DNA of 17,618 nucleotides from Candidatus Krumholzibacteriota bacterium (GTDB lineage: Bacteria; Krumholzibacteriota; Krumholzibacteriia; Krumholzibacteriales; Krumholzibacteriaceae): NCBI GenBank assembly GCA_030613345.1, contig JAUWMD010000021.1:1-17618 (forward strand), written 5' to 3'. Of the stretch, positions 5,970 to 13,155 are shown piece after piece (within the stretch, counting starts at the first letter, position 1; each line of letters opens with the position of its first letter). Made by a program: the position numbers and the translations under genes. The notes under the pieces are model-generated. The model was not told the origin of the DNA. It made no database searches and saw only the letters and a list, made by a program, of their open reading frames with translations.

Positions 5970-8651
5970 ATGAAGCAGATGAAATGTCCGAGATCGAGCC
6001 CCTGGCCCGGGGGAGCGCCATCAGTCATGGCGCTCGTGTTTGTTATAACGGTCTTATCGTCGATCGCGCCAGAGGCGTCCCCGGCGGATAAAGGCCTGCC
6101 AATCCCGTCCAGGCAGGAGTACGACGAGGCGCTCAAGATGTCGACCGCGCAGCTGCAGACATGCGTCGCCAGCCGGAGAATAAACAGCGGCATCGAGATA
6201 GACGGCATCCTCGACGAGATCGACTGGAAACTCGCGCCGGTCTCGACAGGCTTCATACAGCGGGAGCCGAACGACGGCGAGCCATCGGCCGAGAAGACCT
6301 TCTTCAGAGTCCTCTACGACGACAAATACATATATATAGGGATCACCGCCCTCGATTCCCGGCCCGACAGGATCGTCGGGCGCCTGACGAGGCGCGACAA
6401 CTACACACCCTCGGACTGGCTCGGAATCGCGTTCGACAGTTACAACGACAAGCGTACCGCGTTCGATTTTCTGGTCAACCCGGCGGGCGTCAAGAGGGAC
6501 CGATTCTGGTTCAACGACAACGAGGCCGACGAGAACTGGGACGCGGTCTGGTATGTCGGCACCAGCATCGACGATAACGGCTGGACGGCCGAGTTCCGCA
6601 TCCCGTTCAGCCAGCTGCGATACTCGGGGAACGGCCAGACAAAGTCGTGGGGGCTCCAGGTCTACCGCGAGATCAGCCGCCTCAACGAGACATCGTTCTG
6701 GAACCGCTGCCCGCGCGAATCGAGCCAGATAGTCTCGGTATTCGGCCGGCTCGAAGGGATAGAGAACCTGCCGGTCAGCAGGAATGTCGAGATCCTGCCA
6801 TACGTGGTGGGCTCGCTCGAATCGTACGGCGATCCCGGGAACGATCCCTATCTCCAGAATACCATCAAGGATGGACGCATCGGCAGCGACCTGAAATACG
6901 GCCTGACGAGCGACATCACGCTGAATCTCTCGCTCAATCCCGATTTCGGGCAGATCGAGCAGGATCCCTCCGAATTCAACCTCACCGCATACGAGACATA
7001 TTTCCGGGAGAGGAGACCCTTCTTCATCGAAGGGGCCAACATCTTCGCTTCCTCGATCAGCCTCGGCGACATGGACCGCGAGCGCCTTTTCTACTCGAGG
7101 CGCATCGGGCGGCGGCCCCACGTGTATGCCCTCGACTCGAACAGGTTCCACGAGGACACCGACGACTACTGGGTCGACAGCCCCGAGTTCACAAAGATCC
7201 TCGGCGCGGCGAAGGTCACCGGCAGGACCGCGAGCGGATGGTCGATCGGCCTGCTAGAAGCCCTGACCGACAAGGAAGAAGCGGTCGTGAAGGACCCTGC
7301 AGGCCGCGAATACGGAACAGCGATCGAGCCGATGACGAACTACGCCGTACTGAGCCTCCAGAAAGACTTGAACACGGGACGCACCGCGATAGGCAGCATC
7401 GTCACCGGTGTTCACAGGAAGCTGCCCGACAGTGATTTCAACCATCTCGTCGACGCGGCCTACAGCGGAGGGGTCCACTTCAGCCACCGCTGGACCAATG
7501 AGGATTACCAGATCATCGGAAAGCTCTACGGCAGCCATATCCGGGGAAGCGGGGAGGCGATCATCGAGGCCCAGACATCCCCGATCAGGTATTTCCAGCG
7601 GCCCGACGCCGGGCACCTTGGCGTCGACTCGTCGCTGACCAGCCTGACCGGCTGGACTTCGACGATCTGGGGCGGCAAATTCGGGGGGCAACCGTGGCGC
7701 TGGGGCGCAGGGGTACACGTGCGGAGCCCGGGCTTCGAGATCAACGACATCGGGTTCTCGCGGGACGCCGACCAGATCTTCCCCGTACTCTGGGGAGGGT
7801 ACCGGAAGTTCGAAGAGCAGCTGATCTTCAGGGAGTACAGCCTCAACGCGAACCTGTGGAACGCGACGAACTTCGGATGGGAGAACCTCGGCAAGGTCGG
7901 TGGCAATATAAACGGATGGGGCCAGTTCAGGAACTACTGGTCGATCTTCGGCGGGATCAACCGCAACATGGCGAGGCAGGACAACCGTCTCCTGCGGGGT
8001 GGCCCCTCGATGCTCGTGCCGGGCAGAACGCACTCCTGGTACGGATTCAGCACCGATCACCGCAAGGTCGTGGTGTTCAGGTATTCCGGCGGCTACGGCG
8101 TCGATGACGAAGGCTATGCATCGCACAGCTTCGAGCCGGGGATCACGATCCGTCCATCCAGCAGGTTCGACATCACGCTGAGCCCCGAGTACTACATCAA
8201 CGAGAACGACCGGCAGTACGTCGACGAGATAAACGGCAGCTATATCCTCGCAACCCTCGAGCGCGAGACTCTGTTTATCACGACACGTTTCAACTTGAAC
8301 ATCACGCCGAACATGACGCTGCAGTTCTACGGGATGCCCTATGTAACGGCGGGCAGGTATTCCGACTACCGGGAGGTCGTAGCGCCTCACGCACCGGACT
8401 ACGACGACCGGTTCGCGCCTTACGACTATCCCGACAACCTCGACTTCAACTTCAAGGAGTTCAACTCCAACCTCGTCTTCCGCTGGGAGTACAGCCCCGG
8501 CTCGACCCTCTTCATCGTCTGGTCGAGAGGCGCCTCCGATTTCGAGGAGGAATACGGACGATTCGACCCGGATCGCGACCTGGGCAACCTCTTCTCCACC
8601 GCCGGCGACAACACATTCCTGATCAAGATCAACAAGTGGTTCAGCCTGTGA
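5970..8651 (+). CDS. exported CBM9-like / DUF5916 protein, probable outer-membrane barrel
   Basis: 893 residues. A long polar N-region precedes a hydrophobic signal core (MALVFVITVLSSIA, residues 20-33) with a likely cut near ASPA (about 36-39). Residues about 70-220 look like a carbohydrate-binding family 9 beta-sandwich (IEIDGILDEIDWKLAP, DDKYIYIGITALDS, DDNGWTAEFRIPFSQLRYS). The rest, up to the C-terminal FLIKINKWFSL, has the DUF5916 pattern of amphipathic aromatic strands and ends in a hydrophobic-aromatic residue run like an outer-membrane barrel. Such proteins are common in Bacteroidota and FCB-type candidate phyla; their function is unknown, perhaps glycan binding or uptake. No ribosome-binding site precedes 5970; ATG 6027 (Met20), with GGGGGAG 12 nt upstream, is an alternative start that keeps the whole signal. 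Confidence 0.88.
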   Translation: MKQMKCPRSSPWPGGAPSVMALVFVITVLSSIAPEASPADKGLPIPSRQEYDEALKMSTAQLQTCVASRRINSGIEIDGILDEIDWKLAPVSTGFIQREPNDGEPSAEKTFFRVLYDDKYIYIGITALDSRPDRIVGRLTRRDNYTPSDWLGIAFDSYNDKRTAFDFLVNPAGVKRDRFWFNDNEADENWDAVWYVGTSIDDNGWTAEFRIPFSQLRYSGNGQTKSWGLQVYREISRLNETSFWNRCPRESSQIVSVFGRLEGIENLPVSRNVEILPYVVGSLESYGDPGNDPYLQNTIKDGRIGSDLKYGLTSDITLNLSLNPDFGQIEQDPSEFNLTAYETYFRERRPFFIEGANIFASSISLGDMDRERLFYSRRIGRRPHVYALDSNRFHEDTDDYWVDSPEFTKILGAAKVTGRTASGWSIGLLEALTDKEEAVVKDPAGREYGTAIEPMTNYAVLSLQKDLNTGRTAIGSIVTGVHRKLPDSDFNHLVDAAYSGGVHFSHRWTNEDYQIIGKLYGSHIRGSGEAIIEAQTSPIRYFQRPDAGHLGVDSSLTSLTGWTSTIWGGKFGGQPWRWGAGVHVRSPGFEINDIGFSRDADQIFPVLWGGYRKFEEQLIFREYSLNANLWNATNFGWENLGKVGGNINGWGQFRNYWSIFGGINRNMARQDNRLLRGGPSMLVPGRTHSWYGFSTDHRKVVVFRYSGGYGVDDEGYASHSFEPGITIRPSSRFDITLSPEYYINENDRQYVDEINGSYILATLERETLFITTRFNLNITPNMTLQFYGMPYVTAGRYSDYREVVAPHAPDYDDRFAPYDYPDNLDFNFKEFNSNLVFRWEYSPGSTLFIVWSRGASDFEEEYGRFDPDRDLGNLFSTAGDNTFLIKINKWFSL

Positions 8652-8731
8652 TCGAATTTTTTAAAATCTGCGTGGGGGCCCTTTACTGCCTCCATGATGG
8701 CATTTCGCGCCGCCTACGGGGGCAGGCCCGC

Positions 8732-8760
8732 TTGACACGATCATGCCCGTGTGATAGACT
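8732..8760 (+). promoter_or_regulatory. sigma-70 promoter upstream of the 8871 gene
   Basis: TTGACA (8732-8737), exactly 17 bp, TAGACT (8755-8760). It lies about 110 bp before the ATG at 8871. The -10 box overlaps a small perfect hairpin TGATAG-N7-CTATCA (8752-8770), which could be an operator or a structure at the RNA 5' end. It also shows that the 219-bp gap after the DUF5916 gene starts a new transcription unit. Confidence 0.65.
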
Positions 8761-8870
8761 TTTTCTATCAGAACAGGAACCTCTCTCCTCCTCTTCTATT
8801 CCCTGCGTAACAATATAGATTTCTAAATCAGTTACCTATTTCCGAGAAAAATAAATACAGGGAAGCAACC

Positions 8871-9491
8871 ATGCGTTACATCAGGGTATCGATAGTGCCA
8901 CTGTTTCTGCTGCTGTCGATCGCGACCGCCCTTCCTGTCGCCGCATCGAACGTTCATCCGGACGATTTCGAGGGCTGGGCGATGAACAAGAGCGGGGAGA
9001 TCGACGGACGGTGGATACGGGCGACGACCAGGGAAGCGGGCACGGCCGTCGAAAGCGGCGCCCGCAGGACGATAACGATCTCGCGCCGGTCCGCGGTCAT
9101 GAAGGCCGGCAGGCCGGCGAAAAGGACCGGCAGGCCGTCCGGCCCGGCCACGGGCAACTCTACCGGAATCGACGGTTCGAGATTCACCAAGCGGGGCGGC
9201 CAGGATCACCTCTGGAAGTCCACGAGGGATAGAAACGGGCCGAGCCGCGGGATCAGCAAGCTGACCAGCCCCGCGCAGGCGACTCGGGCCAGCGCCTCGA
9301 AACGCCGCCTCCCCTTCGGCTCCTCGTCGAAGTACAGGCGCTCGTCCGGTTACGGCCGGGCGGGAGCCTGGCGCAGGAGCCCGAAGATGGGGACGAGGCT
9401 CTCGACCTCCGGCACGCGCAGGCGGTCCTCCTCGCCTTCCATGACAAGGGGAGCGACCAGAGTGCGCAGGAGCGCCACGCGGGGACTTTGA
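8871..9491 (+). CDS. secreted protein gene, probably frameshifted
   Basis: The start is convincing: a promoter upstream, GGGAAG before the ATG, and a clean signal peptide MRYIRVSIVPLFLLLSIATA-LPVAA cut near residue 25, much like that of the PEP-CTERM protein next door (ALPVAA). From about residue 55 the 206-residue reading becomes Arg/Ser/Thr/Gly-rich. That is the composition given by the +1 shadow frame of genuine genes here, such as the shadow of the 1078 gene. In the frame that would make it such a shadow, 9233-9523 is open and reads like normal protein (VLLAFHDKGSD near 9435), but a TAG at 9230-9232 interrupts it. So this is either a very basic secreted protein or, more likely, a gene broken by a frameshift and a stop. 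There is no PEP-CTERM signal in any forward frame. A terminator follows. Confidence 0.45.
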   Translation: MRYIRVSIVPLFLLLSIATALPVAASNVHPDDFEGWAMNKSGEIDGRWIRATTREAGTAVESGARRTITISRRSAVMKAGRPAKRTGRPSGPATGNSTGIDGSRFTKRGGQDHLWKSTRDRNGPSRGISKLTSPAQATRASASKRRLPFGSSSKYRRSSGYGRAGAWRRSPKMGTRLSTSGTRRRSSSPSMTRGATRVRRSATRGL

Positions 9492-9551
9492 ACGATATGA
9501 GCGCAAATCAGGTCCGGCCGTAACCTGCCCGGAAGACGGCCGGTACCGCAA

Positions 9552-9583
9552 GGAGGCGGGGAGTGATCCCCGCCTCCGTTTTT
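9552..9583 (+). terminator. rho-independent terminator after the 8871 gene
   Basis: A perfect 11-bp GC-rich stem GGAGGCGGGGA (9552-9562) / TCCCCGCCTCC (9567-9577) with a GTGA tetraloop, then G and five T (9579-9583). It separates the 8871 gene from the PEP-CTERM gene. Confidence 0.92.
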
Positions 9584-9690
9584 CATGGAGTCGCATATCC
9601 CGTTGATTGACAATGTCTTATAATGATGGCTGAGAAATTTACCGTCGGAATTTTTTACACAATATGTACAGGGAGAAATCACCCAATTAT

Positions 9691-9702
9691 TTACGGCCGT
9701 AA
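9691..9702. promoter_or_regulatory. palindrome upstream of the sigma-54 promoter, candidate PrsR site
   Basis: TTACGGCCGTAA is a perfect 12-bp palindrome whose centre is about 45 bp before the -24 element of the PEP-CTERM promoter. A degenerate copy TTACCGTCGGAA (9 of 12 identical) lies at 9639-9650, 52 bp further up. Upstream paired sites suit a sigma-54 enhancer-binding protein, and PrsR is encoded in this locus. The link is inferred from position only. Confidence 0.5.
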
Positions 9703-9739
9703 CCACTTGGAATATAAATAGTTGCAAATCGACGGGCCA

Positions 9740-9755
9740 TGGCACGGCACTTGCG
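9740..9755 (+). promoter_or_regulatory. sigma-54 (RpoN) promoter of the PEP-CTERM gene
   Basis: TGGCACGGCACTTGCG matches the -24/-12 consensus TGGCACGNNNNTTGCW at every defined position but the last. GG is at 9741-9742 and GC at 9753-9754 with the correct 12-bp phase. The predicted transcription start is near 9766, giving a leader of about 60 nt before the ATG at 9827. PEP-CTERM genes in PrsK/PrsR systems are known to depend on RpoN, so this element fits the neighbouring regulator genes. Confidence 0.9.
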
Positions 9756-9826
9756 GATATTACTACTGGAAACACGATTTATTGCGGGATCATAAAGAAT
9801 TCCGACACTTGCACAAGGAGCAAGGG

Positions 9827-10525
9827 ATGAAAAGATCGATATTCATGAGCCTGGCGATCCTGACGGTCCTCGCCGTCGCCCTTCCGGTCGCCGCAGTGCC
9901 GAGGCTGCAGACATACATCGTGGACTCGCGTTATTCCTTCTATGATTCAGGCCGCGGTATCGGCACATGGGTGTCAAACTCGAGCAACTTCGACCTCAAG
10001 GTCGTCGGTTACTGGGACAAGGGCACGAGCAACATGGGTGAGCGCCCGATGTACCAGGTCCCCGCTTACGACTACATGGACTGCTATCTCGCGATGAGCG
10101 TCCCGAGAAACCAGATGGGACAGGTCTTCATAAACGGCGTCGAGATCTCCGCCTTCAACAGGTGGGTCGACGCAATCCCGACCGGCACGAATCCCAGCCT
10201 GCCGACCTCTCTGTTCGGCTCCTCTATCGACGGGCAGTACAGCTTCCTCAATATCGGACGTGTAGACAACAGCCTGATCAACGCCTATGACTACAGCCGC
10301 GTATATTCTCCCGGCTGGGGCAACGAGATCACGCTCAACGTCGTCGTCCGCGGCTTCGACTGGGCCCATTTCGGCGCGATCGGCGTCGACTCCCAGGGCC
10401 ACACCTGGACAAACTCACAGTATTCCAACTCGTCCTATTACGCCACTCCCGAGCCTTCCACGCTGAGCCTTCTCGGCCTCGGCCTTCTCGGGATCGCACC
10501 TCTTCTGAGAAGAAAAAAGCGATAG
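9827..10525 (+). CDS. PEP-CTERM sorting-domain protein
   Basis: A 232-residue exosortase substrate. The ATG at 9827 follows AAGGAG by 6 nt; the reading frame is open further up but lies across the sigma-54 promoter, so earlier starts are rejected. Signal peptide MKRSIFMSLAILTVLAVALPVAA (cut near residue 23). The C-terminus is a textbook PEP-CTERM signal: PEPST (208-212), a hydrophobic helix LSLLGLGLLGIAPLL, then RRKKR. The mature domain is rich in Tyr, Asn, Ser and Gly, probably all-beta, and may belong to the 'choice-of-anchor' groups of PEP-CTERM proteins, though I am unsure which. It should be exported, cut at PEP by the exosortase encoded 0.2 kb downstream, and released or attached at the surface, probably within an exopolysaccharide matrix. 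Confidence 0.93.
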   Translation: MKRSIFMSLAILTVLAVALPVAAVPRLQTYIVDSRYSFYDSGRGIGTWVSNSSNFDLKVVGYWDKGTSNMGERPMYQVPAYDYMDCYLAMSVPRNQMGQVFINGVEISAFNRWVDAIPTGTNPSLPTSLFGSSIDGQYSFLNIGRVDNSLINAYDYSRVYSPGWGNEITLNVVVRGFDWAHFGAIGVDSQGHTWTNSQYSNSSYYATPEPSTLSLLGLGLLGIAPLLRRKKR

Positions 10526-10549
10526 TCAGGGGTAGAACCCTTGTTCACA

Positions 10550-10584
10550 GGCGGGTGTGATCCATCGGGCACCCGCCTTTTTTT
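10550..10584 (+). terminator. rho-independent terminator after the PEP-CTERM gene
   Basis: Stem GGCGGGTG (10550-10557) / CACCCGCC (10570-10577), 12-nt loop, then seven T (10578-10584). It makes the PEP-CTERM gene its own transcription unit, separate from the exosortase operon. Confidence 0.9.
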
Positions 10585-10646
10585 ATATTCCAGCAGATAT
10601 CCCTGCGAGCCGGGCCAACCTCCCCCAAGCCGCAATCCCCGCTATC

Positions 10647-10667
10647 TGGCATAACTCTTGTTATAAT
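10647..10667 (+). promoter_or_regulatory. promoter of the exosortase-prsKR operon (sigma-54-like and extended -10)
   Basis: TGGCATAACTCTTGTT (10647-10662) keeps the sigma-54 -24 GG in register and TTG at -12 but has T for C in GC. Overlapping it is TGT-TATAAT (10659-10667), a perfect -10 box with the TGN extension but no good -35 box. Either could start the operon; the overlap may let it answer to both sigma factors. Confidence 0.55.
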
Positions 10668-10690
10668 CGGCAGGAAGAGATATAAAAGAC

Positions 10691-10708
10691 TCTGTCGAAA
10701 GAGACAGA
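10691..10708 (+). other. leader hairpin next to the exosortase ribosome-binding site
   Basis: TCTGTC-GAAAGA-GACAGA is a perfect 6-bp stem with a 6-nt loop whose 3' arm runs directly into the AAGGAG ribosome-binding site (10708-10713). It might affect ribosome access or RNA stability; no T-run follows, so it is not a terminator. Confidence 0.4.
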
Positions 10709-10718
10709 AGGAGACTTC

Positions 10719-11597
10719 TTGCCGATGGCCGCCCAGAAACAGGGCCGGACGGCCCGGACCGACACGATTCTGACGATCGCAGCGCTCGTCCTTCTGGCAG
10801 TGCTGTACGCGCCCGTCATCTCTGCGCTCGTGCGTCAGTGGCTTGACGATCCGAATTACCACCACGGCCTTCTCATACCCTTCGTATCGGCCCTGCTGCT
10901 GTGGAGAAGACGCGACGCGCTCCGCGAGGCAAGCGACGGCGGGAGGGAAATGTGGGGCCTCCTGTTGATCCTCGCTTCGGCGGTCTTTCTCGTCACCGGA
11001 ACGGCGGCCGTCGAGTACTTTACGATGAGGTTCTCGCTGCCCCTGATGATCCTCGGGGTTATCCTTTTCCTCGGGGGATGGAATTTCACGAAGGTCGCAG
11101 GTCCTCCTCTGCTTATGCTCCTCCTGATGATCCCCCTTCCGTACGTCATCTACTTCAAGATCACCTTTCCGATGCAGATACTCAGCGCGAAGCTCAGCGC
11201 CGGCGTCCTTACGGTACTGAGGGTCAGCGTGATCCGCAGGGGGAACATCCTGATGCTTCCCGGCTACACGCTCGAAGTGATCGCGGCCTGCAGCGGGCTG
11301 CGCTCCCTGATGACGATGTTTACACTCGCCGTCATCTTCGCGTTCTTCGCCGATATGTCCGGCGGCAGGAAGTTTCTCCTCGTCATCCTCTCGGTACCGG
11401 CCGCCGTCGCGGCCAACACAGTCCGGCTGGTCGTCACGGCGCTCGGCGCACATTTCATCGGACCCCAGTTCGCCGACGGCCCTCTGCATGAAGCATCGGG
11501 AATAATCGTATTCATGGCGGGCTTTCTCATGCTGCTCCTTTGCGCGGGAATATTGAGATGGACTCAGTATCGACGAAAAAGATCACCACGGTCATAA
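10719..11597 (+). CDS. xrt: exosortase (PEP-CTERM processing transpeptidase)
   Basis: A polytopic inner-membrane protease/transpeptidase of 292 residues with about eight membrane segments. The three catalytic positions of the family are all visible: Cys191 in AACSGLRSL, Arg236 in AANTVRL and His257 in LHEASG. The early motif YHHGLLIPF (48-55) and the LxWRRR loop are also typical. It cleaves PEP-CTERM signals such as that of the 9827 protein. Start: TTG 10719 has AAGGAG at 5 nt, ATG 10725 has it at 11 nt; the difference is two residues. The gene overlaps epsI by 40 nt in another frame; in many XrtA proteins EpsI is a C-terminal fusion, so this is the split form. It is the first gene of the operon that includes prsK and prsR. 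Confidence 0.94.
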   Translation: MPMAAQKQGRTARTDTILTIAALVLLAVLYAPVISALVRQWLDDPNYHHGLLIPFVSALLLWRRRDALREASDGGREMWGLLLILASAVFLVTGTAAVEYFTMRFSLPLMILGVILFLGGWNFTKVAGPPLLMLLLMIPLPYVIYFKITFPMQILSAKLSAGVLTVLRVSVIRRGNILMLPGYTLEVIAACSGLRSLMTMFTLAVIFAFFADMSGGRKFLLVILSVPAAVAANTVRLVVTALGAHFIGPQFADGPLHEASGIIVFMAGFLMLLLCAGILRWTQYRRKRSPRS

Positions 11598-12223
11598 TCA
11601 TACTGGCCGTGCTCTGCGCCCACACCTGGTCGCTGAGGCTGAGGACCGTGCCGCAGCCGCAGCCGCCCGACCTGGAAGGGATCCCGCGCGCCCTCGCCGG
11701 CTTCACGGCCAGGGACGTGTATATCTCTCCCGGCTCGCTGGGGGTTCTGGACGCCGACCTGACGCTCGCGCGCTCGTATGTCGACCCGGCCGGCGTCGCG
11801 ATCGACCTGTTCATAGGGTACTTCGCCGACCAGCAGGAGAATTCGCAGATCCATTCACCAAAGCATTGTTACCCCGGCGCGGGCTGGGATATAATCTCCG
11901 AGGGATCGATCGCCCTCGATATCGGCGGGACGGTCTCGCCGGCCCGGAGACTGGTCATATCCGACGGCGGCAGCAGGCAGCTCGTCGTATACTGGTTCAG
12001 CATGCGGGGCAGGACGATCCCGAACGAGTTCGCGCTGAAATGGCATCAGATGACGAGCGCCCTGCTTGCCCGGCCGCAGGCCGCCTCGTTCATCAGATTT
12101 TCCGCCCCGATTCCGCCGGGAGGGGACGAGGCTGTCAGTGCAGATCTCGTTGAATTCGTCGAAGATATTTCGCCGCACATCTTCGAGGCGCTCACGCCCC
12201 GGGGAAATGACGACGGGAGCTGA
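11558..12223 (+). CDS. epsI: EpsI-family exosortase-associated protein
   Basis: 221 residues from ATG 11558 (GGGA 10 nt or so upstream); a TTG at 11540 in the same frame would add six residues. One N-terminal membrane anchor (about residues 9-24) is followed by a periplasmic domain with the EpsI hallmark HSPKHCYPGAGW (99-110) and a later WF...R.IPNEFALKWHQ stretch. EpsI accompanies or is fused to exosortases linked with exopolysaccharide loci; its exact task is not settled. The reading frame starts inside the exosortase gene and stops 6 nt before the next gene. Confidence 0.92.
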   Translation: MDSVSTKKITTVIIILAVLCAHTWSLRLRTVPQPQPPDLEGIPRALAGFTARDVYISPGSLGVLDADLTLARSYVDPAGVAIDLFIGYFADQQENSQIHSPKHCYPGAGWDIISEGSIALDIGGTVSPARRLVISDGGSRQLVVYWFSMRGRTIPNEFALKWHQMTSALLARPQAASFIRFSAPIPPGGDEAVSADLVEFVEDISPHIFEALTPRGNDDGS

Positions 12224-12229
12224 TACGGC

Positions 12230-13138
12230 ATGTCGAAGGTTGTAATCAATGACGGCGCCGATGCGGCTGAGCGGCGGAGTCTGGCAAGAAGCATCTCTTC
12301 CGCCTTCCAGGCGTTCCACGCCTCGCTGACACTGCTGATCGATCCCAGGGTCGCATCGCCATACCTGATCTATTTCATTTTCCAGATACTCCTCCTCGCC
12401 GCCTATCTCGCCGGCAACTCCGGACGGCCGGCGCACCTCTGGGCCCTGCCCGTCGGCGGCGTCACTCCCGAGATGCTCGGCCACTACCCGGCGCACCTCC
12501 TCCTGCTCCAGCCCATACTGGGACGTATCGAGATTATCCTGGAGATCTTTCTCAAGTCTTTATTTCACGGCGCAACCGTATACGTCGTGGCAAGAGCGAT
12601 GCGGCGCGGAAAACCGTCGCTGCCGCGGGCATTCTCCGCCGCAGGCCGCCGTTACCCCCATTTGCTGGGCGTCTCAGCCATCTCGTCGGCCGGCGTCTAC
12701 GCTGCCGTCTATCTCGGCGCCTGGCTCTCGTCAGGCATTGAAGGGCCGGCCATGTACGCCGTCCTCGGCGGCGGGATCGCCGCGGGCCTGATAGTCCAGT
12801 CGCTGTTCGTCTACACCATCCCGTACGTCATGATCGACGGCTCGTCAGCCCCGGCTGCGGTAGCCTCCGGGGTATCGCTTTCACTGCGGACATTCATGAA
12901 GACACTGCTCGTCGTCGCGTTGCCGTTCATGCTGACAGTCCCCACAATCCTGCTCGACCTCAAGGCCGAGATGATAGCGCTGCGGCTGTCCCCCGATTTC
13001 ATGATCCACAACCATGTCGCCTCAAAGGTCATGGAACTGGTCTCGACATACCTGATTACTGCCTCGGCGACGGTGATCTTCCTCGCGAGGAAGGTGGCCC
13101 GGCCTGCCGGCACGAGCCTCGATATTGACGCGAGGTGA
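12230..13138 (+). CDS. polytopic membrane protein of unknown function
   Basis: 302 residues with about six hydrophobic segments at roughly 43-62, 98-122, 143-163, 172-198, 223-241 and 267-287, and Ala/Leu/Ser-rich helices. The pattern resembles the 'glycerophosphoryl diester phosphodiesterase membrane domain'-like or DUF-type six-helix proteins, but I see no diagnostic motif. It begins 6 nt after epsI and ends 17 nt before the lipoprotein gene, so it belongs to the exosortase operon. A helper role in exosortase processing or matrix export is possible, from context only. Confidence 0.75.
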   Translation: MSKVVINDGADAAERRSLARSISSAFQAFHASLTLLIDPRVASPYLIYFIFQILLLAAYLAGNSGRPAHLWALPVGGVTPEMLGHYPAHLLLLQPILGRIEIILEIFLKSLFHGATVYVVARAMRRGKPSLPRAFSAAGRRYPHLLGVSAISSAGVYAAVYLGAWLSSGIEGPAMYAVLGGGIAAGLIVQSLFVYTIPYVMIDGSSAPAAVASGVSLSLRTFMKTLLVVALPFMLTVPTILLDLKAEMIALRLSPDFMIHNHVASKVMELVSTYLITASATVIFLARKVARPAGTSLDIDAR

Positions 13139-13155
13139 CTCCGGAAGGAGCGAAG

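Noticed and set aside
8832..9596. 254-codon minus-strand open frame over the 8871 gene
   Set aside because: Pro/Ala/Arg/Gly-rich composition of a shadow frame; it would begin beyond the terminator stem and has no signal, motif or credible ribosome-binding site.
9607..9624. TTGACA and TATAAT between the 9552 terminator and the PEP-CTERM gene
   Set aside because: The boxes are only 6 bp apart, too close for a sigma-70 promoter; no -35 sequence lies 17 bp before TATAAT.
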